Assembly: GCF_019464495.1 (NCBI RefSeq)
Contig: NZ_CP080492.1
Span: 434,001 to 498,000 of the forward strand
Source of the DNA: Leucobacter luti
Lineage (GTDB): Bacteria > Actinomycetota > Actinomycetes > Actinomycetales > Microbacteriaceae
Direction: 5' to 3'
Length of the DNA: 64,000 bases
Translations under genes and position numbers: made by a program
Part shown: piece by piece, positions 41,829 through 50,222 of the stretch
Position numbering within the stretch: the stretch's first letter is position 1
How the letters are laid out: the number at the start of each line of letters is the position of its first letter
The notes under the pieces: generated by a model
Database searches by the model: none
Told to the model about the DNA's origin: nothing
Seen by the model: only the letters and a program-made list of their open reading frames with translations

Positions 41829-43729
41829 TCGTTGTCCTCCTGTGCGCTCGCTGCTCGCCCCACGGTGGGTACGCTGACGGTAATCTCAGTTGGTGCTCGG
41901 TTCACAGTGTGCGTGCCCACCGCGTCTGCAAACTGGCCATTCTCGCTGGATTCGTAATGCATCGCCACCGGGTAGTCACCGGCGTCGCGTGCAATGCGGG
42001 GGGTCGTGAACTCGCCCCAGCGGTTCGCCAGATTGAAGGGGGTCTGAGATTGGACCCCTTCGAGTGTCATCGTCACTGTTCCCTCGGTTGACGCGCTGGG
42101 TACCAGGAGTCGGATTGTCCCGGTCTGCCCATACTCGATCGCCGGAGCCTCGACCTCAGCTGGCAACTCAACAATGTTTGGCGCCACAGTGCCGAACATG
42201 TAGGCGGAAGAAAGGTTCCACACGGGTTCCGACCCTCCAGCCGGATCCGGCATACTGCCGTAGTAGCCGTGGTTGGATACTGCGGCTCGAGATCCGCTCA
42301 CGTACACGCCTCCGCCACCCCATTCGACCCCGAGGTATCCCTCAGCCTGCGGGTTCTTCGCACGCAGCACCTGCACCGGCTCGACCTCACGGCGGTTTGC
42401 CACGACCTCGGGCCCTGCGGGGGCAACGATCTGCCGTGTATCGAACACGTGCACTTCACCCTCAGCGACGTGCGGGACTCCGGCATCATCGAAGAGGTAC
42501 GAGTAGCTACTCACGAGCAGCGCGTTGCCCTGCAAAGCAAAGCCTGAGCCAAAGTTTTGCGTGTGCCTTGGCGGGAGAAGCTTCGGGGCGATCTGCTCCC
42601 CCGTCACGAGACTGTAGGTGTACACGGCCCCACGGGTGGTCGTGCCATACACCATACTCTCGTTATTCACCCCCTGTTCTGGATCATCTTTCGAAGCGCC
42701 AAAATAGTTGTACTCCATTGGGCTGGCGACGAAGAGCCGGTCGCCGTCGATTTTCATGCGATACCCAAACGCGGGGATTGAACCGATCCTCCCGAAGTCT
42801 GTGCCATCTGCCCACGGCTGCGTCACCACACGGGGTGTGCCGAAGGGATCATTGCGGTCCCAGATGAAGAGGTTCTGGTCACTCGTCGTGACGCCGTCAA
42901 TCGGGGTCCGTCGCAACGTCGTGGCCGCGACGATGTAGTCCTTGCTCATCGCAAAGCTGGATCCGATCCCGAGCATCCCGACGAACATGTGGTTGCCGTT
43001 TTCATCGCGCGGCACGATGGCTTGCATCACTCCGGTCGTGACGTCAACCATGAACATCGACCCAGACCCAGACCCACTCGCCCAGTCAGGTGCCTCCGCT
43101 CGTCGGGTGGAGCGGTTGTCACCCAGAATGAGCGTGTCGCCTTCCCAAGCGATGTGGTCGCCAAACGTGTCCGTAAACCCGTAGTAGGGCCCAATCTCAA
43201 GCCCTTCGGGGCGCGCGACCGCTCGGGAGAGTGCCCACTCGCCTGTAGCGTCAAGCTCGTAAATCAGCAGCGCCACCTTGCGCATCTCACCGTTGATCTC
43301 GAGCTCGCCTCCTTGCACGTTGGTGATCAGCATGCCCCGATCCATATTCAGCAACAGTTGATCGCCGAGTTCCATGCCCGCTTTCGGGGCGCGGACGTGT
43401 TTCTCCTCGATCACCTCGTTCGCGTCATTGAAGCGGATCACTTCGATGTCCCCGGTCGCGCCAGTGGGATCGTCGACCGTGTTCGCGCGGCGAGTGACGG
43501 CCATGTACTCCTGGTCCATGGCCAATCCGCGCGCAGTGCCCTTCACCGAGTCGTCCCGGAATTCATAGAGCTCGTGCACCTCTGGAAATACTGGATCTTC
43601 TGCGCGAGCGGGGCTGGCACCCGCGGGCCACACCAATGGAAGCACCACGAGGGCCGCCAGGGCGGCAACTGCGAAGCCCCGGAACACGCGGCGGCTGGGC
43701 GGCCGATTGACTGCGTAACTCGATGACAC
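41825..43729 (-). CDS. Secreted beta-propeller-like protein with C-terminal Ig-like region
   Basis: 634-residue exported protein. It has a conventional signal peptide ending near ASPARA-ED, so it probably uses the ordinary signal peptidase. Repeated blade-like segments contain short GD(T/R)L-type turns (WEGDTLILGDN, IDGDRLFVASP, LQGNALLVSS), suggesting an FG-GAP or integrin-like propeller. The last 110 residues (EYGQTGTIRLLVPSASTEGTVTMTL) resemble a bacterial Ig-like domain. GTG 43729 has a strong GAGGAGAGGAA. Located between the RCC1-like and the 150-residue genes. Confidence 0.72.
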   Translation of the reverse strand: MSSSYAVNRPPSRRVFRGFAVAALAALVVLPLVWPAGASPARAEDPVFPEVHELYEFRDDSVKGTARGLAMDQEYMAVTRRANTVDDPTGATGDIEVIRFNDANEVIEEKHVRAPKAGMELGDQLLLNMDRGMLITNVQGGELEINGEMRKVALLIYELDATGEWALSRAVARPEGLEIGPYYGFTDTFGDHIAWEGDTLILGDNRSTRRAEAPDWASGSGSGSMFMVDVTTGVMQAIVPRDENGNHMFVGMLGIGSSFAMSKDYIVAATTLRRTPIDGVTTSDQNLFIWDRNDPFGTPRVVTQPWADGTDFGRIGSIPAFGYRMKIDGDRLFVASPMEYNYFGASKDDPEQGVNNESMVYGTTTRGAVYTYSLVTGEQIAPKLLPPRHTQNFGSGFALQGNALLVSSYSYLFDDAGVPHVAEGEVHVFDTRQIVAPAGPEVVANRREVEPVQVLRAKNPQAEGYLGVEWGGGGVYVSGSRAAVSNHGYYGSMPDPAGGSEPVWNLSSAYMFGTVAPNIVELPAEVEAPAIEYGQTGTIRLLVPSASTEGTVTMTLEGVQSQTPFNLANRWGEFTTPRIARDAGDYPVAMHYESSENGQFADAVGTHTVNRAPTEITVSVPTVGRAASAQEDNE

Positions 43730-43769
43730 GTGTGAGATTCCTCTCCTCGCGGCTGACCGTCCAAGGCGC

Positions 43770-45260
43770 CTATTTGGGGGTTTTGCAGTTCCCGTTGAAG
43801 GTCTGATCCTGCGGCTTCTGTGGGATGAGCTGGTTGCACGCTTGGGTGAGCTTGTTGCCCAGCTGAGACGAGTTCTGTCCGGTCAACGCGTTGCTGGTAC
43901 CTGTGTTGCTGCCCCAGGTGAACAGGTTGCCGTTTGCGTCGAGCGCGTAGCTTCCCGCGTACAGACCGAGCACGCCGATGATGTTGCCCGCGCCGGCGGG
44001 GAAGTTCGTGCGCACCGGGCCGCTGGGACCATTGCCACCCGTTGACTCCGAGTTCGTACCGTGCTCACCGTTCTCATTTGAACCGAAGGTCCAGATCTCG
44101 CCACCCTTGGTGAGCATCACCGTGTGCTCAAAGCCGGAACTCATCTGCGCGACCGCAGGGAGGCCTCCGCCCAGCTTGATCGGGCACGTCGAGATTCCGT
44201 CAGTAAACCCACATGTGGCAGTCGTACCGACGGCGTTGTGGCTATTCTTACCCCAGGAATACACGGCCCCCGAGGCATCGAGCGCGTGGCTCGTATAGTG
44301 GCCATAGCTCAGATCAACGATGTTGGAGAGCGTACTGACCATCTGTGGTGTTGACCGAGTCGCGAGCATGTCGGTCGTGTTTCCGAGACCACCCCAGGTG
44401 TTTTTGCCCCAGGTCCAGACCCGTCCGTTGCTGTCGATTGCCGAGCCTGTCTGGGCACCCAGGACCACGCGGGTGAACTTGTATCCGCTCTGCACCTTCG
44501 TCGGCAGGAACCGCGCTCCGCCGTTGTCGGCGAGCATATAGGTGTTGGTGTTGCGACTGTCAGTCGGTTTGCCCCAGGTCCAGAGGTCGCCATTGGAGTC
44601 GATTGCCGCGGCGACAAAGGAGTGGGAGGTCGCAGCGTTGTTCGGCATTCCGCCGAGACTGATGCTCTTGAATGTTGTGCTGCCGAGATTCGGCACCAAC
44701 CCGGGCAGCCGAGAGCCGGTCGGGTTGACACCGAGCACGGCGTTGGCTCCGCCCCAGCTCCAGAGCCGCCCCTGCGCATCGAGGCCGAGGCCGTTCTGGC
44801 CGGCAATCGAGACCTCGACGATCCCTGCCTGATTCAGCGCGGCAACGGCGACCGGATTCGTCACCGGGTTCGATTGGTGCCCTTGTTCCCAAGCAGTGTT
44901 CATGCCGTAGCCGTACCACGTGCCACCTGCACGGTAGAGACCGAAACGATTCTCAAAGTTCGACACGGGCACTCCACCCCCAGTGGGTGCGGTGGTCGGA
45001 GGAGTCGTGGTGGGGGGCGTGGTGGTGGGGGGCGTGATGGGCGTCGTCGGCCCCGGAGTGAAGTCCCGCGAGTTCGGTCGCTCATAGTCTGAGGCGACAG
45101 GCCAGTTCACGTGCGCTTCATCCACAACTTCAGCGGCGGTCAGCGCTATGGGGAGCGCCGCCCCCAGGAGCACTGCTGCGCTCAGCGTCAGCCCCGCGAC
45201 TGCACGGCCGGAAAGCGGTCGGCGCGGAAGTTGGAAACGGGGGGACTTACCGCTCACCAC
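43770..45260 (-). CDS. RCC1-repeat exported protein with alternate signal motif
   Basis: 496 residues if GTG 45260 is the start (CGGAG just upstream); ATG 45290 is an alternative that overlaps the peptidase gene further. A hydrophobic helix (GLTLSAAVLLGAALPIAL) is followed by DEAHVN, the alternate-signal motif. A Pro/Thr-rich linker (TTTPPTTTPPTTAPTGGG) leads to seven or so RCC1-type blades marked by SWG, TWG and SLG turns (LDAQGRLWSWGG, IDSNGDLWTWG, IDSNGRVWTWGK, LDASGAVYSWGK, EIWTFGSNENG, LDANGNLFTWGS). Probably a surface propeller; ligand unknown. Confidence 0.78.
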   Translation of the reverse strand: MVSGKSPRFQLPRRPLSGRAVAGLTLSAAVLLGAALPIALTAAEVVDEAHVNWPVASDYERPNSRDFTPGPTTPITPPTTTPPTTTPPTTAPTGGGVPVSNFENRFGLYRAGGTWYGYGMNTAWEQGHQSNPVTNPVAVAALNQAGIVEVSIAGQNGLGLDAQGRLWSWGGANAVLGVNPTGSRLPGLVPNLGSTTFKSISLGGMPNNAATSHSFVAAAIDSNGDLWTWGKPTDSRNTNTYMLADNGGARFLPTKVQSGYKFTRVVLGAQTGSAIDSNGRVWTWGKNTWGGLGNTTDMLATRSTPQMVSTLSNIVDLSYGHYTSHALDASGAVYSWGKNSHNAVGTTATCGFTDGISTCPIKLGGGLPAVAQMSSGFEHTVMLTKGGEIWTFGSNENGEHGTNSESTGGNGPSGPVRTNFPAGAGNIIGVLGLYAGSYALDANGNLFTWGSNTGTSNALTGQNSSQLGNKLTQACNQLIPQKPQDQTFNGNCKTPK

Positions 45261-45939
45261 GGACTCCGTTCTTTCGGGCGCGACGCTCATCGCGATCCGC
45301 GAGCCGCTGTGTACGCTCGACGTCAGTCTCGCCAATCCGCTGAGGGTCGATCAGCACCAAGCAGACCACGCCACACAGAAAGAAGGCGAGGGTAGCGATT
45401 CCTGCCGGGCCCTGCATTGCGAGGGCGGCATACCCCGCGAGGGGAATCGTCCCGACGATCACGCGCGCCTCAGTGACGGTGTAAGGGTAGGGATCATCAA
45501 CTTTGTTGGCATCTCCACGCAATGTGAGTGCACTTGTTCCTGCACGCTGCCCCTCAGCAATGTCGACGACCCGGTGCGTAATCAGCCCCTTGTCGTCGGG
45601 TCGCGCGACGGTGACGGCGTCGCCGACGCGCAGTTCACCGTGATCCCGCAGTTGCCCGAGAACAATCGAGCCAACTGGCATCCCGGGTTCCATTGATCCG
45701 GAGAGCACGACCGTCGGCTGGGTGTTCGTGAGAATCGCTGCGCCAAAGGCCAGCAGCACGACCGTACCAATCACCGATCCAATAGTCAGCAGCGTGTTAC
45801 GCACGCCACGGTAAATCCGCCAGCCTCGGGTGAGCTCTTCTTGTGTGGACACCTGGTTTTGCTTCGCCTCACGCTCGCAAGCTTCTGCGTCGGGGGCCTG
45901 CGCACCGAAACGCTGTGGAGGGTCGAGGAGGTGCGTCAT
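45247..45939 (-). CDS. SipW-type (ER-like) signal peptidase I
   Basis: 230-residue membrane peptidase. Catalytic Ser 82 in LSGSMEPGM; His 122 in ITHRVVDI takes the place of the Lys of ordinary bacterial enzymes, the mark of the SipW/ER type; LRGDANKVDD is the third conserved box. One membrane helix precedes the active site and another lies near residues 180-200. In Bacillus SipW processes TasA-like proteins with special signals. Overlaps the LAETG-protein stop (ATGA), so peptidase and cargo are co-translated. Confidence 0.92.
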   Translation of the reverse strand: MTHLLDPPQRFGAQAPDAEACEREAKQNQVSTQEELTRGWRIYRGVRNTLLTIGSVIGTVVLLAFGAAILTNTQPTVVLSGSMEPGMPVGSIVLGQLRDHGELRVGDAVTVARPDDKGLITHRVVDIAEGQRAGTSALTLRGDANKVDDPYPYTVTEARVIVGTIPLAGYAALAMQGPAGIATLAFFLCGVVCLVLIDPQRIGETDVERTQRLADRDERRARKNGVRGER

Positions 45940-46571
45940 GATGCGTGATTCTTTCGTCGTGCCCGCGCGGTGAGCAGGATGCCTGCGGTGATGCCGCCGA
46001 GGGCGAGAACCGCCGCGATCGACAGCGCTGCGCCGGTCTCAGCAAGACGTTGGATGAGGTTCGGCGTGCTGGTGTGCGGCGGGGTGACGCCAGGCCTGTC
46101 AGGCTCGGTTGCGGTGAACTGCACCACAGCCCTCGCATCTTTCGCCTGGTACTCATTCTCAGCAGCAAGCGGGAGAGCAGCTTCCAGGATCACGGTGCTC
46201 GTTCCCCCAGCAGGGAGTTCACCAACGAACGCTCCCGAGCCGGCGGTCAGCTCGGAGGTTGAGAGCAGTTCGGCTCCGGAATCACCCAGCACTCGGAGTT
46301 CAACCGGGGTGGTTCCTTGGGTCGCCGGGCCACCGAGCTCGGGCACCGCTACGGACAGGGGAATCGAACGGCCGCTCACGTTCGAGACGCTCAGTTCAGT
46401 GAGCACGGACTCCCCTGGCGCAGGCATCTCAATGGAAACCTGTTGCAGGGGAAGATCAAGCGGGCCGCGATCGGAGACTTCCGAATCGACCATGGCAGCG
46501 ACCGGCAAAACTGGGCCACCCAGGGTCCCGAGCGCCAGGGCGATGGCGATCAGAGGTGAGGCGATATTCAT
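45936..46571 (-). CDS. LAETG-anchored cell-wall protein
   Basis: 211 residues from ATG 46571, which has AGGAGG 7 nt upstream. N-terminal signal helix (IASPLIAIALALGTLGGPVLPVAA), a beta-rich domain, then LAETG (residue 176), a membrane helix and a basic tail (TARARRKNHAS). LAxTG is the sorting signal preferred by class E sortases of high-GC Gram-positives. No sortase gene lies in the window. It precedes the SipW peptidase and may hold the exported complex on the wall (inference). Confidence 0.8.
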   Translation of the reverse strand: MNIASPLIAIALALGTLGGPVLPVAAMVDSEVSDRGPLDLPLQQVSIEMPAPGESVLTELSVSNVSGRSIPLSVAVPELGGPATQGTTPVELRVLGDSGAELLSTSELTAGSGAFVGELPAGGTSTVILEAALPLAAENEYQAKDARAVVQFTATEPDRPGVTPPHTSTPNLIQRLAETGAALSIAAVLALGGITAGILLTARARRKNHAS

Positions 46572-46681
46572 CTGGATCCTCCTGGATTTGAGGGCTCTGG
46601 CCCTGGACGGGATGCTCGCGAGAGCACGCACGCACGGGATACGAAGGTGGGGTGCTGAGCGCACATGACGCCGATCCCGTG

Positions 46682-47293
46682 CTAGCGCGGCGCGTTCACG
46701 CCGTCGAATTGGATGGACATCCCGCTGTGCGCAAATGTGTGCGGATCCGGAGCATCGGGATCAAGCGTGATGGTGACGGTCAAGAATCGCGTGCGCTCAG
46801 CCTCCAACGGCAGCGACCACGTGTGGATGAGGTCAGCGGCTGTGGCGCCTGGGACACGATCGAGCAAGAGATTGCCGTCTTCCTCAACGGTGAACAGGAG
46901 GTCTCGGAACAACTCGGCGACCTCACCTTCATCCCCGGGAATACCGGTCAGATCATCGGGATCAACGATGCGCATGGTCACCTTCGCGGGGTTGCGCGGA
47001 CTCGCGTTCGCGACAGCGACGAAGAGTGTGCGGCTTTCGCCAGCGGCAAGCGTGCCAAGATCTTCATCGTGCACGGAAATCGGATCTCCGCTCATCTGCT
47101 GCACCGGCGTTGGCGTCCATGCCGGGTCGAACGATGCCTGTGCTCGGATATCGAGTGTGTTCCGAGTGCCGTCAAAGAGCGCCGAAGTCTGCACGGAAGA
47201 AGTGACCGCAGCGACAGTTACTGCGGCACCGACCGCTAACACGGCCCCCGCGCTGAGCAAGCTCCGTTTGAAGCCGGGGTGAGTGCGCGTCAC
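46682..47293 (-). CDS. Exported beta-sandwich protein of the SipW locus
   Basis: 203 residues from GTG 47293, with AAAGGA 8 nt upstream. Signal helix SLLSAGAVLAVGAAVTVAAV followed by SALFDGTRNTLDIRA, a weaker form of the alternate-signal region. The mature part (GESRTLFVAVANASPRNPAKVTMRIVD) looks like a CalY/TasA-type or DUF-like beta-sandwich. No catalytic residues seen. Followed 110 nt later by the LAETG gene. Confidence 0.68.
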   Translation of the reverse strand: MTRTHPGFKRSLLSAGAVLAVGAAVTVAAVTSSVQTSALFDGTRNTLDIRAQASFDPAWTPTPVQQMSGDPISVHDEDLGTLAAGESRTLFVAVANASPRNPAKVTMRIVDPDDLTGIPGDEGEVAELFRDLLFTVEEDGNLLLDRVPGATAADLIHTWSLPLEAERTRFLTVTITLDPDAPDPHTFAHSGMSIQFDGVNAPR

Positions 47294-47396
47294 GAGGTGA
47301 TCCTTTCGCCAGTGCTGCGGAGTAGTGTGTGGGTGCTGAACAGAAGATTTCTGGGAGTGTGGGGCGGTCCGCAAAAACCGCCCCACACTGGGTCAG

Positions 47397-48071
47397 CTAG
47401 TTCGCGACCGTCGAATCGAACGCCACCTGGAGGTGTACGTTCATGCCGCGGATCGAAGCAGCAGGCGTGCCGTCCTCGATCTTCACGTTGATCTTGAGGT
47501 CGCCGCCCTCGCCCGGGTTCCAGCGGTTCCCTTCGAGGCCATTGGTGACCTCGCCGTTGAATGCGGCCCAGGTCTTCCAGTTCCCACCCGGGATCTGGAA
47601 CCGGAGCGCGTTCAGGAGCGTGGCATTGGTCGTGCCGTTAGCGGTCTCCTTGCCCGGGGTCTCCTCGATCGCCCAGGTGATCTTTGATGGGCCGTGGGTG
47701 GTGGTTGAGTTCAACGCCTGACGGAACGGGATCGACATGTTGACCGCGTCACCCGGAACGAGGCTCTGCAGGCCATCAAAGTTGATGTACGCTGCAGCAC
47801 CCTTGATATCCGACTCCTGCCAGTCCGTGTTGCTCGTCGCCTGTGCGAACGTTGCCTTCACCGGGTTGCCCTGGTTGTCGGTCTTGATCACCTGGATGTC
47901 GACCTCCTTGGCGGTCGAGAAGCCCTTGTCGCCGTTGCCGAAGTTGAGCCATGCGGCATCCTGGAACGCAGCGAAAGTCGCGGCCGAGGCAATCGTCAGG
48001 GCGATGGCACCGGTGACCATGGCCCGCTTGCGGCCCGAGGCGCGCTTCTTCGTGGGGGTGATTTCCGTCAT
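47397..48071 (-). CDS. TasA/CalY-like exported protein with alternate signal
   Basis: 224 residues. A basic N-terminus (TPTKKRASGRKRAMV), a hydrophobic helix (TGAIALTIASAATFAAF) and DAAWLN at 38-43, the alternate-signal motif. The mature domain shares DIQV and LLNALRF (152-158) with the ricin-lectin protein upstream, so the two are paralogues; this one lacks the lectin part. ATG 48071 has AAAGG about 10 nt upstream. Its leader holds a repeated GC-rich palindrome. A candidate fibre-forming or matrix protein by analogy with TasA, not shown. Confidence 0.75.
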   Translation of the reverse strand: MTEITPTKKRASGRKRAMVTGAIALTIASAATFAAFQDAAWLNFGNGDKGFSTAKEVDIQVIKTDNQGNPVKATFAQATSNTDWQESDIKGAAAYINFDGLQSLVPGDAVNMSIPFRQALNSTTTHGPSKITWAIEETPGKETANGTTNATLLNALRFQIPGGNWKTWAAFNGEVTNGLEGNRWNPGEGGDLKINVKIEDGTPAASIRGMNVHLQVAFDSTVAN

Positions 48072-48102
48072 GGGAATGAACCTTTCGGGTGTGTGATATA
48101 AA

Positions 48103-48140
48103 TCCCGGGGATCCGGGGCTGTGGTTCCCGGGGATCCGGG
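48103..48140. repeat. Repeated GC-rich palindrome upstream of the TasA-like gene
   Basis: TCCCGGGGATCCGGG occurs at 48103-48117 and 48126-48140. Each copy can fold as CCCGG-GGAT-CCGGG. It lies 32-70 nt before the TasA-like start and could be an operator pair or an RNA structure. Confidence 0.55.
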
Positions 48141-48248
48141 TGGGTTCCCGAGAGTTCAGGAACCGGAGGTGGCCGATCTGGCTGAGCGGCCGTCGTTTCG
48201 CCGAAGCGGAAACGAAGTCTGTGGATGGGCGCGCGGCGCCATGCGCGG

Positions 48249-49724
48249 CTACTCGATCGAGCCGCTTGCTCTGGCGTGTAATTGCACAACAAGTTGAGTC
48301 CCGTGTAAGCCGTAGCCCGTAGCCCCGTTCGGCTTTTGCAGGGTCAGGACCGAGTTGCTCGGACCGCCCTGCACGCTGAGCACGGCGCCCGCATTGTTCA
48401 CCGCGAGCAGCCCCGGCATGCGGTAGTTCTGAGAGAGCGAGGCGTTGCAGCCCCAGCTCACCAAAGCCTTCCCAACGGCATGCAAGCCGTCTTCCCAGGC
48501 CATACATTTTCCGGTGGCCACGTTCTTCAACGCGCCAGTCGCAGCCGTATATATCCAGCGCTGGTTGTCGCCACCGTGGCAGTCATAGGACAGGAGCTTG
48601 ATGCCGTTCTCGCCGACCTTCGTGGGATCATCAACGCACATGCCGTTTCCGAGCCGCACGGTTCCGTCGCCCCAGTGCTGCCAGTCCTGAGTCGGGCCGA
48701 CACCCGCGTACGCCGCGATCGGTTGCAGGGTGACACCGGAGTTACTGTTTCCGCCCTGAGCCACCAGGACATCGCCTGTGGCGTTCTTCGTACGCATGCC
48801 CGGTAGGTCGAATTGCTGCGAGAGAGCCCCATTACAAGCCCAGCTCACGACGGTCACTCCCGCCGCAAAACCGCCGGGGCCCCAGGCCAGGCATTTTCCA
48901 GAGGCAACGTTCTGGATCGCTTTCGTCGTGGCGTTATAGGTCCACTGTTGATTCGCGAAGCCGTGGCACTCATAACTCAGCACTTGTGACCCGTTGACGG
49001 CATTCTGTGTCACGTCGTCGAGACAGTTGCCATTGCCGAGTCGCAACGTTTTGTCCGCGAGGAGAGTCCAGTCTTGTACCGGGCTCTTTTCGCTCTGCGG
49101 GATCCACATTTTCACGGTCATGGGGAACTGTTCCATGGGCGCGATGGTGCGGTTGCCCTGGTAGGAGCGCATTGTCTGCATCTGCTCCCACGTTTGGTTC
49201 GACACCGCATAGGCTCCGTCAGGCGACGAGAGGTTGAAACGAAGTGCGTCGAGCAGCGCGGGGCTCGGAGTTGAACCCGGCTGTGCACGGAGCGCGAATT
49301 GGAAAGAGGCCAGATAGCGTCCCGAAGCATTGATGTATTTCACATCGAATTCGCACGCTGGTCCGCCCGGGCGCAACGGCTGCAGACACTGGCGTTCGGC
49401 GGTTTCTCCTGCAGCGGCCTCCGCTTGGCTCCACCGGCTCCCGTCTTGCAGGAATAGCCCATCAACGATCCTTGCGACCTGAATGTCGAACTGATCGGGG
49501 GCGAAAGAGGTGTTCAGCCAGGCTGCATCCTGCAGGGCTGCGTCCGACACGACAGATGAGGAGACTCCACTCGCTCCGACTGCCGCGGCCATGGCTATCG
49601 CGACGACTCCGCGAATGAGTCCCGTGGGGCGGACGCCCCGATTTCGAGGACCGCCCGCGCGCCGCTCACGGACGGCCGTGAGTACGCGACGTATCGGGAG
49701 GAAGCGAGGAAGCAAGATCATCAT
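48249..49724 (-). CDS. Exported ricin-type lectin protein with alternate signal
   Basis: 491 residues. Basic N-terminus, hydrophobic helix (GVVAIAMAAAVGASGVSSSVV), DAAWLN at 66-71. Residues 75-210 are paralogous to the 224-residue protein downstream (DIQV, LLDALRF). Residues about 216-480 form two ricin B-lectin (beta-trefoil) domains with paired Cys (NGNCLDD, SYECHG; NGMCVDD, SYDCHG) and QxW turns (NQQWTYN, NQRWIYT). It probably binds carbohydrate at the cell surface. ATG 49724 lacks a close ribosome-binding site; GAGGAG lies 24 nt upstream. Confidence 0.85.
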   Translation of the reverse strand: MMILLPRFLPIRRVLTAVRERRAGGPRNRGVRPTGLIRGVVAIAMAAAVGASGVSSSVVSDAALQDAAWLNTSFAPDQFDIQVARIVDGLFLQDGSRWSQAEAAAGETAERQCLQPLRPGGPACEFDVKYINASGRYLASFQFALRAQPGSTPSPALLDALRFNLSSPDGAYAVSNQTWEQMQTMRSYQGNRTIAPMEQFPMTVKMWIPQSEKSPVQDWTLLADKTLRLGNGNCLDDVTQNAVNGSQVLSYECHGFANQQWTYNATTKAIQNVASGKCLAWGPGGFAAGVTVVSWACNGALSQQFDLPGMRTKNATGDVLVAQGGNSNSGVTLQPIAAYAGVGPTQDWQHWGDGTVRLGNGMCVDDPTKVGENGIKLLSYDCHGGDNQRWIYTAATGALKNVATGKCMAWEDGLHAVGKALVSWGCNASLSQNYRMPGLLAVNNAGAVLSVQGGPSNSVLTLQKPNGATGYGLHGTQLVVQLHARASGSIE

Positions 49725-50222
49725 TTCTGTCGGAGCTGTGGATGTACTCCTCTATCTTGTGATTTTCCTGTGCCCCGCAAATGGGCTTCCCGGGTTTTCC
49801 AGTGACTCCGGAGTGCTTTGACGCCTGCCCGAGACCTTGCCTCCGTGGCACATCGGGGCGGGACCGTGGACGGGTCCCTATCGTCAGTGCGAGTGCCAAC
49901 GCTTCAGATGCCCGTGCGTCAACCAGCCGATGCGTGGCCTGAGGTGGTCGCTGCCCACCCCGACGCCCCGCCGCACCAAGCTAGGCGGCGAAGTCAGCCG
50001 GGAATGCTGCGTTCACGCTCGCCGCGCGCTCCTCGGCAGGGCCGGGATTCGTCCGCGCGCCCGGGGTCTCCCAGCGCGCGGCTCAACGGCGCGCGCACGG
50101 AGCGGCAAACGCACGGAGCAGCGCGCGCAGCGGCAAGCGCGCCCGGAGAGGTGCACGGCTCGAGTCAGCGCAGGCCCAGCCTGATGCAGCCTCTGCCTCC
50201 CGGCATCAGGCACGCAGTGGCC
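49725..50222. other. Intergenic region upstream of the SipW locus
   Basis: About 500 nt. It should hold the promoter of the ricin-lectin gene. The part 50020-50160 is extremely GC-rich with many GCGCGC tracts. A rightward open frame here continues antisense through the IclR gene and looks like a shadow of it, so no gene is called. Confidence 0.5.
50181..50209 (-). terminator. Hairpin downstream of the IclR gene
   Basis: CTGATGC (50181-50187) pairs with GCATCAG (50203-50209), 14 nt after the IclR stop on the minus strand. No T-run. Possible end of the hutIH-iclR transcript. Confidence 0.4.
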
